Source: JAGXLP01 sp964649445
GTDB lineage: Bacteria > Bipolaricaulota > Bipolaricaulia > M55B111
Assembly: GCA_964649445.1 (NCBI GenBank)
Contig: CAZYPS010000039.1
Span: 1 to 17,155, forward strand
Length of the DNA: 17,155 nucleotides
Direction of reading: 5' to 3'
In this document: one piece after another, positions 7,292-14,341 of the stretch
Layout: each line of letters begins with the position of its first letter
Numbering within the stretch: position 1 is the stretch's first letter
Made by a program: the position numbers and the translations under genes
Notes under the pieces: generated by a model
Databases searched by the model: none
Told to the model about the DNA's origin: nothing
Seen by the model: only the letters and a program-made list of their open reading frames with translations

Positions 7292-7696
7292 TTAAAGATC
7301 CTGGGTCGGTTTATCCGAATGAGGGCCCGGGGAGAACTCATAAATACTCTTTACATCCAACTGTAATCGGTATTCCGTCTGAGGAAACTTCTCCTGGTCT
7401 ACCTCCGAGGAATAACCGTCAAGCGTGGCTACTTTCTTGAGAGTTTTCTTCTCTCCCTCAACCTGATAACCTTCCTCGTTTTCCTCGTCCCACAGGACAA
7501 CAACGATATCTGAATTTTCGGTTAAATTCTTCGTCGTCTTTGGACAAAACCAGCTGTTAAAAACCAGATCGTCCTCATCTACGGTCAGCCCGCGCTCCAC
7601 GGCAAGGTGCGGCAGTCCGTCCTCGGACGCCGTGGCGACGTAGGCCCAATCCAGTTCTTCAACAAGCCGAAGTAGCTCCTCTGGAAGTTCCGCCAT
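7292..7696 (-). CDS. Pyridoxamine 5'-phosphate oxidase-fold (FMN-binding split barrel) protein
   Basis: 134 residues, cytoplasmic. The N-terminus WAYVATASEDGLPHLAV is the first strand pair of the PNPOx-like split barrel. DLVFNSWFCPKTTKNLTENSDIVVVLWD is the usual second segment (small polar residues followed by K-T-x-x-N-L), and GYQVEGEKKTL follows. Proteins of this size usually bind FMN or a related flavin as dimers and serve as reductases or oxidases of uncertain substrate; the specific reaction cannot be told from sequence. GGAGGTGACC lies before the ATG. It starts 26 bases after rpsD ends, so it is probably co-transcribed with that gene, an uncommon pairing. Confidence 0.8.
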   Translation of the reverse strand: MAELPEELLRLVEELDWAYVATASEDGLPHLAVERGLTVDEDDLVFNSWFCPKTTKNLTENSDIVVVLWDEENEEGYQVEGEKKTLKKVATLDGYSSEVDQEKFPQTEYRLQLDVKSIYEFSPGPHSDKPTQDL

Positions 7697-7722
7697 CCCT
7701 GGTCACCTCCGTCAAAACTAAC

Positions 7723-8328
7723 TTATCGAGAATAAAACTCGACCACCAGACTTTCGTCCAGCTCAACTGGAATATCGTTTCGCCGGGGCAACTCTAGAAC
7801 TGTGCCCGTCAGCAAAGAAAAATCGACGTCGATATATTCGAGAGGCTGTGCCTGGCCTTCGTTCTTTATTTCCGCAAATCTATCCATATCCCGACTGCCA
7901 TCACGTGGCGTTATAACGTCCCCTGCATTTACTTCGTAAGACGGACTATCCATTTTGGTTCCGTTTACCTCTATATGGCCGTGGACGACGAATTGTCTTG
8001 CCTGGGCCCGGGAACGAACGAATCCCATTCGAAATAACATATTGTCCAGTCTCCGCTCGAGAAATTCTATCAGAAGATGGCCGGTATTTTTGTTTGCTTC
8101 AAATCCCCTCTGAAAGTATTTCCGGAGTACGCCATCCCTCAATCCATATTTTCGTTTTAATTTCTGCTTTTCAAGTAACTGTTTACTGTACCCGCTCTCC
8201 CTGCTCCGACTTCGTCCCTGCTCTCCAGGAGGATACGATCTATCTCTAGCCGGACAACTCGGTGACTCACATACCGGTTCTCCGACTCTACGACAAATTT
8301 TGTGGTCAGTTCTAGTCTTTGTGGACAT
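7723..8328 (-). CDS. rpsD: 30S ribosomal protein S4
   Basis: 201 residues, full length. The N-terminal domain contains RSYPPGEQG (30-38), a variant of the S4 signature R-x-x-x-P-G-x-H-G, and LLEKQKLKRKYGL. The S4 RNA-binding domain follows with RRLDNMLFRMGFVRSRAQARQFVVHGHIEVNG (about 91-122). S4 binds 16S rRNA early in 30S assembly. It stands alone rather than in the alpha operon with rpsM, rpsK and rpoA, as in Bacillus. AGGTGATGATTA precedes the ATG. The N-terminus keeps three cysteines (12, 20, 25) and His9, which could form a His-Cys3 zinc site in place of the usual four cysteines. The upstream 271 bases carry two adjacent palindromes that may regulate it. Confidence 0.97.
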   Translation of the reverse strand: MSTKTRTDHKICRRVGEPVCESPSCPARDRSYPPGEQGRSRSRESGYSKQLLEKQKLKRKYGLRDGVLRKYFQRGFEANKNTGHLLIEFLERRLDNMLFRMGFVRSRAQARQFVVHGHIEVNGTKMDSPSYEVNAGDVITPRDGSRDMDRFAEIKNEGQAQPLEYIDVDFSLLTGTVLELPRRNDIPVELDESLVVEFYSR

Positions 8329-8446
8329 TAATCATCACCTGCTTATAAACCTTTTCCATCTTTCCCTCCGATCAATGATATGCTCCGTTTGACAGGACTC
8401 AAGCCGGGTCGTTTCAGGTATATAGATTACCTTGAAAGTATACGTT

Positions 8447-8472
8447 AATACCGGCCGGTATTGGGCGCCCAA
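8447..8472. repeat. Two overlapping perfect palindromes upstream of rpsD
   Basis: AATACCGG/CCGGTATT (8447-8462, 16 bp) overlaps TTGGGC/GCCCAA (8461-8472, 12 bp) by two bases. They lie in the 271-base gap between the ABC permease end and rpsD. They could be a repressor operator pair or RNA hairpins in the rpsD leader. Confidence 0.5.
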
Positions 8473-8590
8473 CCGATAATAGCTAGAATTTCAATTGATG
8501 GATTAATTCAAAGTCGATAAAACCTCTGCTTCCCTGGTAACTTGTCGTAATTTAGATTTTAGCGGAGAGATAAAGGAGAGATAGGTCCAG

Positions 8591-8622
8591 GGGGCTACTC
8601 TATATTCGGAGATTGTAGCCCC
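8591..8622 (-). terminator. Hairpin straddling the end of the ABC permease gene
   Basis: GGGGCTAC (8591-8598) pairs with GTAGCCCC (8615-8622), an 8-bp stem with a 16-base loop that contains the permease stop codon. No T-run follows on the minus strand. It is like the other hairpins in this window that sit at gene ends without a U-tract. Confidence 0.45.
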
Positions 8623-9358
8623 GCCGGAATAACCAGACACAAACCAGAAACAGGGCAGAGGCCAGTACAACCAATCCCGTTAGTCCAAACGGAATGTAGA
8701 GTTCGGCAACACCGATCATCCCGTACCGGAGACCATTTATCATGTGCGTTACCGGGTTGAACTTAACCAGGGTACTCAAAATGTAAATGTCCTCGATCAT
8801 CTCAAGTGAATAAAATACACCGCCCAGGAATACCAGGGGGAAGAGGGCGAAAGTCTGGGCGAGAACTATGTGATCGAACTTGTCGGCCCAGAGCCCGACG
8901 ATAGTACCAAGGCTCGAACCCAGGAATGCAACAACGACGAGATATATGAGCACGAACGGGAGGTGCGTAACCGCAACCACATTTGGCAAAACCAACGCCA
9001 CTATAATGAGCACAGTACCGACAATCAGACCGCGCAAAACACCCGCGAGAATATAAGCTGATACTATCTGAGTTGAACTCATTGGGCTGGAAAGGATTGG
9101 GTTTACCCAGCTAAAGTGCCGAGCCATATAAAGGCTCCAGCCAGGATTCATAAAGGAGTTGGTGATTAGAGCCATCATTACGAGTCCGGGCAACATGAAC
9201 GATATATAAGAGTGATCTGCCACCGACCCGATCCGAGGCCCCAGCACCAGGCCAAACACGATTATGTAAAGAATCTGGCTAAGTATCGGCGTCCCAACTG
9301 TAACGGAAGGGTTCTTAACGTAACGAAAGACTTCTCGTTTTAACAAAGTCAAAAACAT
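8600..9358 (-). CDS. ABC-2 type transporter permease (DrrB/NodJ-like)
   Basis: 252 residues with about six hydrophobic segments. A short amphipathic start (LLKREVFRYVKNP) precedes TM1 (about 22-41). Further TM segments lie near 50-70, 103-130, 135-157 and 168-186, and the last near 223-243. FLGGVFYSLEMI, followed by a short extracytoplasmic loop and FNPVTHMINGLRYGMIG, is the ABC2_membrane signature. It forms the membrane half of an exporter with the ATPase encoded 2 bases upstream; such pairs export drugs, polysaccharides, lipids or copper-site components. No substrate can be named. The neighbouring glycosyltransferase makes a glycoconjugate conceivable, but a 233-base gap separates them. Confidence 0.9.
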   Translation of the reverse strand: MFLTLLKREVFRYVKNPSVTVGTPILSQILYIIVFGLVLGPRIGSVADHSYISFMLPGLVMMALITNSFMNPGWSLYMARHFSWVNPILSSPMSSTQIVSAYILAGVLRGLIVGTVLIIVALVLPNVVAVTHLPFVLIYLVVVAFLGSSLGTIVGLWADKFDHIVLAQTFALFPLVFLGGVFYSLEMIEDIYILSTLVKFNPVTHMINGLRYGMIGVAELYIPFGLTGLVVLASALFLVCVWLFRRGYNLRI

Positions 9359-9360
9359 AT

Positions 9361-10332
9361 CTAGCTCTCCCCCGTCCGACCTCCCTGTGAGTCCTGACTA
9401 TTATCCTTCGAGGTTAGTTGAAGGAATAGGTCCTCAAGACTTGCTTTTTCGACGTGGACGGCCTTTGTCGCTATCCCTGCCCCGTGCAGGACACTCATTA
9501 TATCAGCAGCTGCTTCGGCTCCATCGGCAGCAGTAGCCTTTATTTCTTTCTCGTCTCGATCGAGATTAGCCCGGTAACCGTTCTGGGTAAGTTCATTCGG
9601 CAGGGACTCAATATCCTCAGTAAGCTTTATCCTTACAAGATCACTCTGCCCACTTTTCAACAGCTCTTCCGGCGGACCGATTTCAATTACTCTGCCTTTG
9701 TTCATTATGGCGACACGATCACAGAGGTGCTCGGCTTCGTCTATCTGATGGGTGGTAAACAATATAGTTACGCCTTCTTCCGTGATCTTCTTAATATTAT
9801 TCTGAACGGCTTCCTTGGTCTCCAGATCCAGTCCCGCCGTAGGCTCGTCCAGGATTACTATCTTTGGTTCGATTATCATCGATCGAGCAAAGAGGAGCTT
9901 CTTGCGCATTCCGGTCGAGAGTTCGTAGGGCTTGTCATCCCGTTTTTCCCAAAGATCGAACTTTTTAAGTTGCTGCTCGGCTCGCTCCGATTGCTCTCTC
10001 GGGGAGACTCCGTTGTAACCGGCGTGAAACCTCAGGTTGTCAAATATGTTGAATTCCCTGTCCAGGTTAGCCTCCGCCGGAGCAAAGCCTATGTAACTGT
10101 GGACTTCTCGGTAATCCTCATTTATATCGTACCCAAAAATCTCAGCGGTGCCTTCCGTGGGGTTGGCCAGTCCAATCAGCATTTTTATTAGGGTTGTCTT
10201 GCCCGCTCCATTGGGTCCGAGCAAGCCAAAGAACTCTCCTCGGTGAATGGAGAAATTTGCCGAATCTACGGCAAGGTTATCGCCAAACTTTTTGCTGATA
10301 TTGAATAATTTAATTGGAATATCGTTCTTCAT
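9361..10332 (-). CDS. ABC transporter ATP-binding protein (DrrA-like)
   Basis: 323 residues. Walker A GPNGAGKT (39-46), signature LSTGMRKK (138-145), Walker B IVILDEPTAGLD (158-169, catalytic Glu163) and H-loop His195 are all present. The Q-loop position in GFAPAEANLD (82-91) carries Ala86 where Gln, or Glu in some DrrA-like proteins, is expected. A C-terminal extension (about 232-323) is of the kind seen in DrrA/CcmA-type exporter ATPases and ends in a charged Ser/Gly-rich tail. It energises the permease that follows with a 2-base gap, so the two are translationally coupled. GAGGGGGAAAG precedes the ATG. Confidence 0.93.
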   Translation of the reverse strand: MKNDIPIKLFNISKKFGDNLAVDSANFSIHRGEFFGLLGPNGAGKTTLIKMLIGLANPTEGTAEIFGYDINEDYREVHSYIGFAPAEANLDREFNIFDNLRFHAGYNGVSPREQSERAEQQLKKFDLWEKRDDKPYELSTGMRKKLLFARSMIIEPKIVILDEPTAGLDLETKEAVQNNIKKITEEGVTILFTTHQIDEAEHLCDRVAIMNKGRVIEIGPPEELLKSGQSDLVRIKLTEDIESLPNELTQNGYRANLDRDEKEIKATAADGAEAAADIMSVLHGAGIATKAVHVEKASLEDLFLQLTSKDNSQDSQGGRTGES

Positions 10333-10565
10333 CTTTCCCCCTCGGAGGTTTGACCGTTAATTTTGTTGCCAGCTATAAGGATTTTCAAGCCCTGACGGTA
10401 CCATAGCCCGATATCCGAACGGCTCACTTAGCTAACTAAAAAATGAGAAACCAAAAACTCTGCACCAATAGCGGAAAAAAATTTATTCCGAATTCTTATA
10501 AAGAATCGAAATTTCACTGGTCAATCCAAACCTGACTACCCCTGTAAGTTCTATTTCTGGGGCCT
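10333..10565. other. Gap between the glycosyltransferase and the ABC operon
   Basis: On the minus strand a weak hairpin ATTCTT/AAGAAT, a few bases further on, is followed by a run of seven T (near 10485-10491). It could be the terminator of the glycosyltransferase gene. The ABC promoter should lie between this and 10332, but no clear boxes were identified. Confidence 0.3.
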
Positions 10566-11612
10566 TTAAGTACTGAGACTACTGCTTGTTTTGTCCTCAG
10601 ATCCGGACTTATCCGAGTATTCTTCATATATTTCGAGGTACTTTTTACCGACCTTTTCCAGACTGAAATCTTCCGACGCCTCTTTCGCGTTCTCCGTGAG
10701 CTTCCCCCTTACCTCGTTCTCTTCCATGGCCTTCTTTATCAGCTCGACGAACTCCTCTTTGTCACTACCTTTCAAACAGCTCTTACCATCGACCAATAGG
10801 TCTTTATAGGCAGGTAAGTTTCTGGTCACGATTGGCAACCCATGTGCAGCTGCTTCCAGGAGGACTATCGCTTCGTTTTCTTCTTTTGAAGGAAAGAAGA
10901 AGAGATCACCGGAAGAAAGTGCCGCGTCAATATCCTCCACGTAGCCCGTAAATCGAACGTTGTCAGGAGAGTTATATATCACTTCGTCGGTACTGTCGCC
11001 AAACAGTGACGACCAGTCTATCTTCTGTCCGAACCAGAAGAATTGGTACTGGGGAAGTTCTCTGGCTACTTCCACAAAAGTTGTGACATCTTTTCTTGGT
11101 TTGACCTGTCCAATAGTTATTACTGTAGGGCGGTTCATGTCGTAGCGCTCTCTGAACCTCAGACGTTCCTGCTGGGAATATTCGACCCTTGAGAAATCAA
11201 CTCCGTTGCTGACCACCCTAATTTTATCAGGACCGACGCCAAAATTTGACATCTTCGCCCTTGCGTATTCAGTCGGGGCAACTACCCTGTCAGCAGAGTT
11301 GTAAAGCCTCGAAAGCCAGAGCTTATTAACCAAAGGTTTCCCTATATACTGAGACAGGGTGAACCCTTTCTCAATGCTGCGTCCGGCGTGGACAAATACG
11401 ATCCCCAGTTTGCCGCGCCGTTGTGCCTGCTTGAGTCTGAGATAGGAGAGCGGTCCAGGCCAATTTATATGAATTACGTCGTACGGCTCCCTGGGTTTAT
11501 CCTTCACTTTTACCCCATGGATTTGAAGCGCCTTCCGCTGGTGATCTACAGCGGAGGTGATCCCGTGTGCCCCGTACATCATCGGGTCTTTATAAACGCA
11601 AACTGTATTCAT
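10566..11612 (-). CDS. Glycosyltransferase family 4 (GT-B fold)
   Basis: 348 residues, no signal peptide. The acceptor-side N-terminal domain includes GAHGITSAVDHQRKAL (14-29) and DVIHINWPGP. The donor-binding C-terminal domain contains VAPTEYARAK (111-120), IRVVSNGVDF (131-140), ITIGQVKPRKD, and the GT4 E-x7-E motif in SKEENEAIVLLEAAAHGLPIV (Glu245/Glu253). Family members move a sugar from a nucleotide-sugar to lipids, polysaccharides or small molecules with retention of configuration. The loop usually reading EGF/G is ENEA here, so donor preference cannot be inferred. It ends in a Ser/Asp-rich tail. AGGTGGGG precedes the ATG by about ten bases. It is divergent from the 11782 ORF. Confidence 0.88.
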   Translation of the reverse strand: MNTVCVYKDPMMYGAHGITSAVDHQRKALQIHGVKVKDKPREPYDVIHINWPGPLSYLRLKQAQRRGKLGIVFVHAGRSIEKGFTLSQYIGKPLVNKLWLSRLYNSADRVVAPTEYARAKMSNFGVGPDKIRVVSNGVDFSRVEYSQQERLRFRERYDMNRPTVITIGQVKPRKDVTTFVEVARELPQYQFFWFGQKIDWSSLFGDSTDEVIYNSPDNVRFTGYVEDIDAALSSGDLFFFPSKEENEAIVLLEAAAHGLPIVTRNLPAYKDLLVDGKSCLKGSDKEEFVELIKKAMEENEVRGKLTENAKEASEDFSLEKVGKKYLEIYEEYSDKSGSEDKTSSSLST

Positions 11613-11715
11613 ACCCTGAATTCCCCACCTTTTAATTAAATGTAAATTTCTACCGAAAAAAGGCTAGTAAACAACCTAAATGAAAGCAAATTAAGACTTT
11701 AGATACAAACAGGGA

Positions 11716-11743
11716 TTGATAAGACCAAACAGGAGAGTATAAT
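11716..11743 (+). promoter_or_regulatory. Sigma-A-type promoter before the 11782 ORF
   Basis: TTGATA (11716-11721), a 16-base spacer and a perfect TATAAT (11738-11743). Transcription would start near 11750, about 30 bases before the ORF. Confidence 0.65.
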
Positions 11744-11781
11744 ACTTGACTAAGAACGTTTACTGGCGGTGAGATGAAATA

Positions 11782-11988
11782 GTGAATAACGAGGGAGAAA
11801 GCAAAAGCGGAACGGTCTCATCAAATGAGGAACTATCTGATGAAGACGAACCACCGAATATTAAACCAACCAATGTTACACTCAAACTACTAAAACGACC
11901 CACCATTCCGGCTCGGGAAATGTGTATACCTGCTGGGCCCGGTTCATTTGCAACCAACTTGGGACCGCGTCAAATCAAAATTCAATGA
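11782..11988 (+). CDS. Possible small acidic-to-basic protein, unknown
   Basis: 68 residues from GTG 11782. A good promoter and a ribosome site (GGCGGTGA, 11765-11772) precede it, which is why it is listed; the protein itself is not recognised. Residues 1-27 are hydrophilic, Ser/Glu/Asp-rich and probably disordered. Residues 28-68 are basic to hydrophobic, with REMCIPAGPGSF (45-56) containing the only Cys. No signal peptide or membrane segment is seen. A two-codon frame, ATG AAA TAG at 11774-11782, ends on the first base of the GTG start. It could instead be an untranslated leader or a remnant. The chromate transporter genes follow after 111 bases. Confidence 0.4.
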   Translation: MNNEGESKSGTVSSNEELSDEDEPPNIKPTNVTLKLLKRPTIPAREMCIPAGPGSFATNLGPRQIKIQ

Positions 11989-11992
11989 ATAC

Positions 11993-12049
11993 TACCTTAT
12001 GATATACCTTACACCGTACCTTAACTGGTCCTTTTTTGGCAGAAATAAT
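11993..12049 (+). promoter_or_regulatory. Candidate promoter with three direct repeats before the chromate transporter genes
   Basis: TACCTTA occurs three times at a constant 12-base period (11993-11999, 12005-12011, 12017-12023). The third copy overlaps a possible -35 TTAACT (12021-12026), which is followed after 17 bases by AATAAT (12044-12049). The arrangement suits an activator or repressor that binds one helical face. Confidence 0.4.
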
Positions 12050-12099
12050 ACTGTCAAACTCAAAAGTTATCAGCCTCTTAAAAAGAAGGGTGGTAGCTT

Positions 12100-12645
12100 T
12101 TGAAAATATTGGTCAAACTCTTCCGCATCTTCTTTAGGTTGGGACTTTTTACTTTTGGCGGCGGGTTTGCGATGATCCCGCTCATCGAAGAAGAGATCAT
12201 AAAGAAGAATTCCATGCTCAAAGAAGACGAATTTTTCGACATCATCGCTTTCACTCAGAGCCTCCCGGGATCTCTTGCCGTGAACATGTCAATATTTATC
12301 GGCTACCATATTAAAGGGGTTTCCGGGGCTCTGACGAGCGCGATTGCCGTGGTCATACCACCCTTTTCAGTAATATTGCTAATTGCTTCTTTTTTCGTAA
12401 GGTTTCTGGAGTACCCAATCGCCCAGCAAGCCTTTAGAGGTATCCGAATTGCGGTTCTCGTATTGATCCTGCTCGCTTTAAAACGCCTTGCCCAGAAGGT
12501 CCACTGGAATATTCTAAAGATAATCCTCTCGGGCGGCATTATAGTTGCGATAAGTTTTTTTGGAATTCATCCTGGGTACGCAATATTATTATCGGCTGCT
12601 CTGGGTTATTTTGTATTCCAACCAATGGAAGAGAAAGAGGGATAG
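12100..12645 (+). CDS. Chromate transporter, short-chain CHR subunit (first of pair)
   Basis: 181 residues starting at TTG, with AGAAGGGTGGT as ribosome site. It carries one CHR domain: FRLGLFTFGGGFAMIPLIEEEI (12-33), the family's N-terminal motif, and FTQSLPGSLAVNMSIFIGYHIKG (about 51-73), then about four further hydrophobic segments. Short-chain CHR proteins occur as adjacent pairs that together equal one long ChrA, and they expel chromate or related oxyanions using a gradient; other substrates have not been ruled out. The motif QSLPGSLAVN differs from the usual PGP by Ser. It is separated by only 3 bases from the second subunit, a clear two-gene operon. Without a ChrB regulator nearby, a true chromate role is uncertain. 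Confidence 0.9.
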   Translation: MKILVKLFRIFFRLGLFTFGGGFAMIPLIEEEIIKKNSMLKEDEFFDIIAFTQSLPGSLAVNMSIFIGYHIKGVSGALTSAIAVVIPPFSVILLIASFFVRFLEYPIAQQAFRGIRIAVLVLILLALKRLAQKVHWNILKIILSGGIIVAISFFGIHPGYAILLSAALGYFVFQPMEEKEG

Positions 12646-12648
12646 ATC

Positions 12649-13179
12649 GTGTTTAGATTACTAACCGTCTTTCTCCAGGTAGGGATTTTTAGCTTCGGTG
12701 GCGGCTACGCCGCAATCCCCTTCATAGAGCAGCTGCTGATCGTGAGAAATGAGTGGATGGCGTACGAGGAGTTCATCGATATTATCGCCATAGCCCAGAT
12801 GAGCCCCGGTCCCATAGCCGTGAACAGTGCTACTTTCGTGGGCTATAACCTGGGGAAATTTTTGGGTGCTTTGACGGCAACCGTGGGAGTGCTTTTATTG
12901 CCATCGCTGATAAGCATCACTTTAGCCAAGTACTTTAAGGAATTTAAAAAATCAAAGTATATCCGGGGCCTCCTGAAAGGTCTGCGCCCCGCCGTAATTG
13001 GCTTAATAGCAACCGCCGAAATTTCCATTGGCATTACGGCTTTCGTCGGCTATTCCAAAATAGTCATTGCTAAAAACGTCCTTATTGCCGTTTTAGTATT
13101 TATTTTCCTGGATTTACTCGATCAACACCCGATCGCAGCCATATTCCTGTCCGGCGTCCTGGGTGTGCTTATATTCTAA
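12649..13179 (+). CDS. Chromate transporter, short-chain CHR subunit (second of pair)
   Basis: 176 residues from GTG 12649, with AGAGGG upstream inside the end of the first gene. It has the CHR motifs FLQVGIFSFGGGYAAIPFIEQL (about 8-29) and IAQMSPGPIAVNSATFVGYNLG (about 47-68), here with the full PGP. Several hydrophobic helices follow. It is the partner of the preceding subunit, and the two probably insert with opposite topology to form one transporter. There is no linked regulator apart from the repeats before the operon. No terminator is seen on the plus strand after it. Confidence 0.9.
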   Translation: MFRLLTVFLQVGIFSFGGGYAAIPFIEQLLIVRNEWMAYEEFIDIIAIAQMSPGPIAVNSATFVGYNLGKFLGALTATVGVLLLPSLISITLAKYFKEFKKSKYIRGLLKGLRPAVIGLIATAEISIGITAFVGYSKIVIAKNVLIAVLVFIFLDLLDQHPIAAIFLSGVLGVLIF

Positions 13180-13240
13180 TTACAAAGGAAAATAACCACT
13201 AACATTGATTTGTTTTCGAGCACGGATTCCTATCAAGACA

Positions 13241-13279
13241 AAAAATCTGGAGAGGCCGAGCATACCCGGCCTCTCCAGA
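13241..13279 (-). terminator. Intrinsic terminator of the exported nucleoside phosphorylase-like gene
   Basis: Read on the minus strand, TCTGGAGAGGCCG (13279-13267) pairs perfectly over 13 bp with CGGCCTCTCCAGA (13258-13246). The loop is 8 bases, and TTTTT follows directly (13245-13241). It lies about 35 bases after the stop codon at 13313. This is the only classical hairpin plus U-tract at a gene end in the window. Confidence 0.88.
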
Positions 13280-13312
13280 CTCATCAACTTGCCTAAAAAC
13301 CAATTTATTTTT

Positions 13313-14341
13313 TTATCCAAGAACCGCCTCACCGTCTTTTATCGACAATTTACCCGCTTCTACGGTCTCTATTATATTTTGAAGGCCATAAAAGAACGAG
13401 TAACCTCCCACCGCGGCTGCGGTTTGACCAAATTCCTCTATTTGGACCTCTGCCTCGGATCGCGCTTTGTCGGACGGATATCTCAGGACAGCTACCGGGA
13501 CTTCATTCTGCTTAAAGGTCCAGACCACTGCCGCCGTTTCCATATCGAGCCCTCCTACTTTATGAACCTCGCCGTCGTAAGAGCCCCATATTTTGTCTTC
13601 CAGAGTCCAATCCGCTCGTACATTGTATTTTCCCTTGTCCAGTTCCGGATCAAGCCTGAACAGATCTGCCCACCGGGCATTGAGTTCGTCGTTGGCCACA
13701 AAATAAGCACTCGATATTTGAACAACACCCTTATGGAGCGTCGGATCATAAGGCAGAGTGCTTTCTTCCCAGAGTTTCTGAAACCCGGTATCGCTCCTCG
13801 CACTCTCGAATCCGTCCGCCAGTAGCCCGGTAAGCACGGGATCAGTTCGTAACCAGATCGGATCGATAAACTCGTCCTTTTCTGGATCCCAGGTAGTAGT
13901 ACTGCCGGGTTTGAATCCCTCCGGTCCGTACATCCCCTGTCCGGAAAATGCCACCGCGTAGGGTGCATAGACATCCATTATATTGCTTTCCTGAAGAACT
14001 GCCCCACATATTCCGCCGTGAGTGGCAAGATCGGGCTCGTACTTTTCCGGCAGCGTTTCAAAAATAAGAGCCGGGCTAAGCACTGCATTGTGCATACTCA
14101 CTTTAGTGATACTGGTAACCAGCCGGGTCTTATCCCCTGTCTCCCAGATGTTGTAGACTCTTCCCATCTTCCCTTTGATAGTAGATGGAGTCCCGTATTC
14201 CTCCTTCAACAATTCGTTAAGCTGGTGGACTTCACCGCTAAAAGCACCCGTATGATGGATCACGACTTTGTCTCCCGCCACGCCTACGAAAGTTAAGCCA
14301 AGGACCAATACCAGTACTGCTGTTAGAACTCTTTTTTGCAT
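13313..14341 (-). CDS. Exported nucleoside phosphorylase / MTA-SAH nucleosidase-like protein
   Basis: 342 residues from ATG 14341, with AAGGGGGAATTTC upstream. A signal peptide (about 1-23, VLTAVLVLVLGLTFVGVAG) indicates export. The mature protein fits the PNP/UDP phosphorylase superfamily. The closing GGLDMETAAVVW (263-274) holds the ribose-binding Met-Glu pair, and VPVAVLRYPSDKA (281-293) holds the base-site Ser-Asp. LATHGGICGAV (105-115) matches the central glycine-rich strand. It is longer than cytoplasmic MTAN (about 230 residues), with an insertion near 135-235. Family members split purine nucleosides, here presumably outside the membrane to release bases for uptake. The 600-base upstream region carries a tandem guanine and PRPP-like riboswitch, which supports purine salvage. 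Exact substrate unknown; related exported proteins are also annotated as storage-protein-like. Confidence 0.85.
   Translation of the reverse strand: MQKRVLTAVLVLVLGLTFVGVAGDKVVIHHTGAFSGEVHQLNELLKEEYGTPSTIKGKMGRVYNIWETGDKTRLVTSITKVSMHNAVLSPALIFETLPEKYEPDLATHGGICGAVLQESNIMDVYAPYAVAFSGQGMYGPEGFKPGSTTTWDPEKDEFIDPIWLRTDPVLTGLLADGFESARSDTGFQKLWEESTLPYDPTLHKGVVQISSAYFVANDELNARWADLFRLDPELDKGKYNVRADWTLEDKIWGSYDGEVHKVGGLDMETAAVVWTFKQNEVPVAVLRYPSDKARSEAEVQIEEFGQTAAAVGGYSFFYGLQNIIETVEAGKLSIKDGEAVLG

Noticed and set aside
9454..10191. 245-codon plus-strand frame
   Set aside because: It is antisense to the ABC ATPase, has no family features, and has a composition typical of a shadow frame.
13205..13825. 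206-codon plus-strand frame
   Set aside because: It lies opposite the exported nucleoside phosphorylase-like gene and its terminator, has no motifs and no ribosome site.
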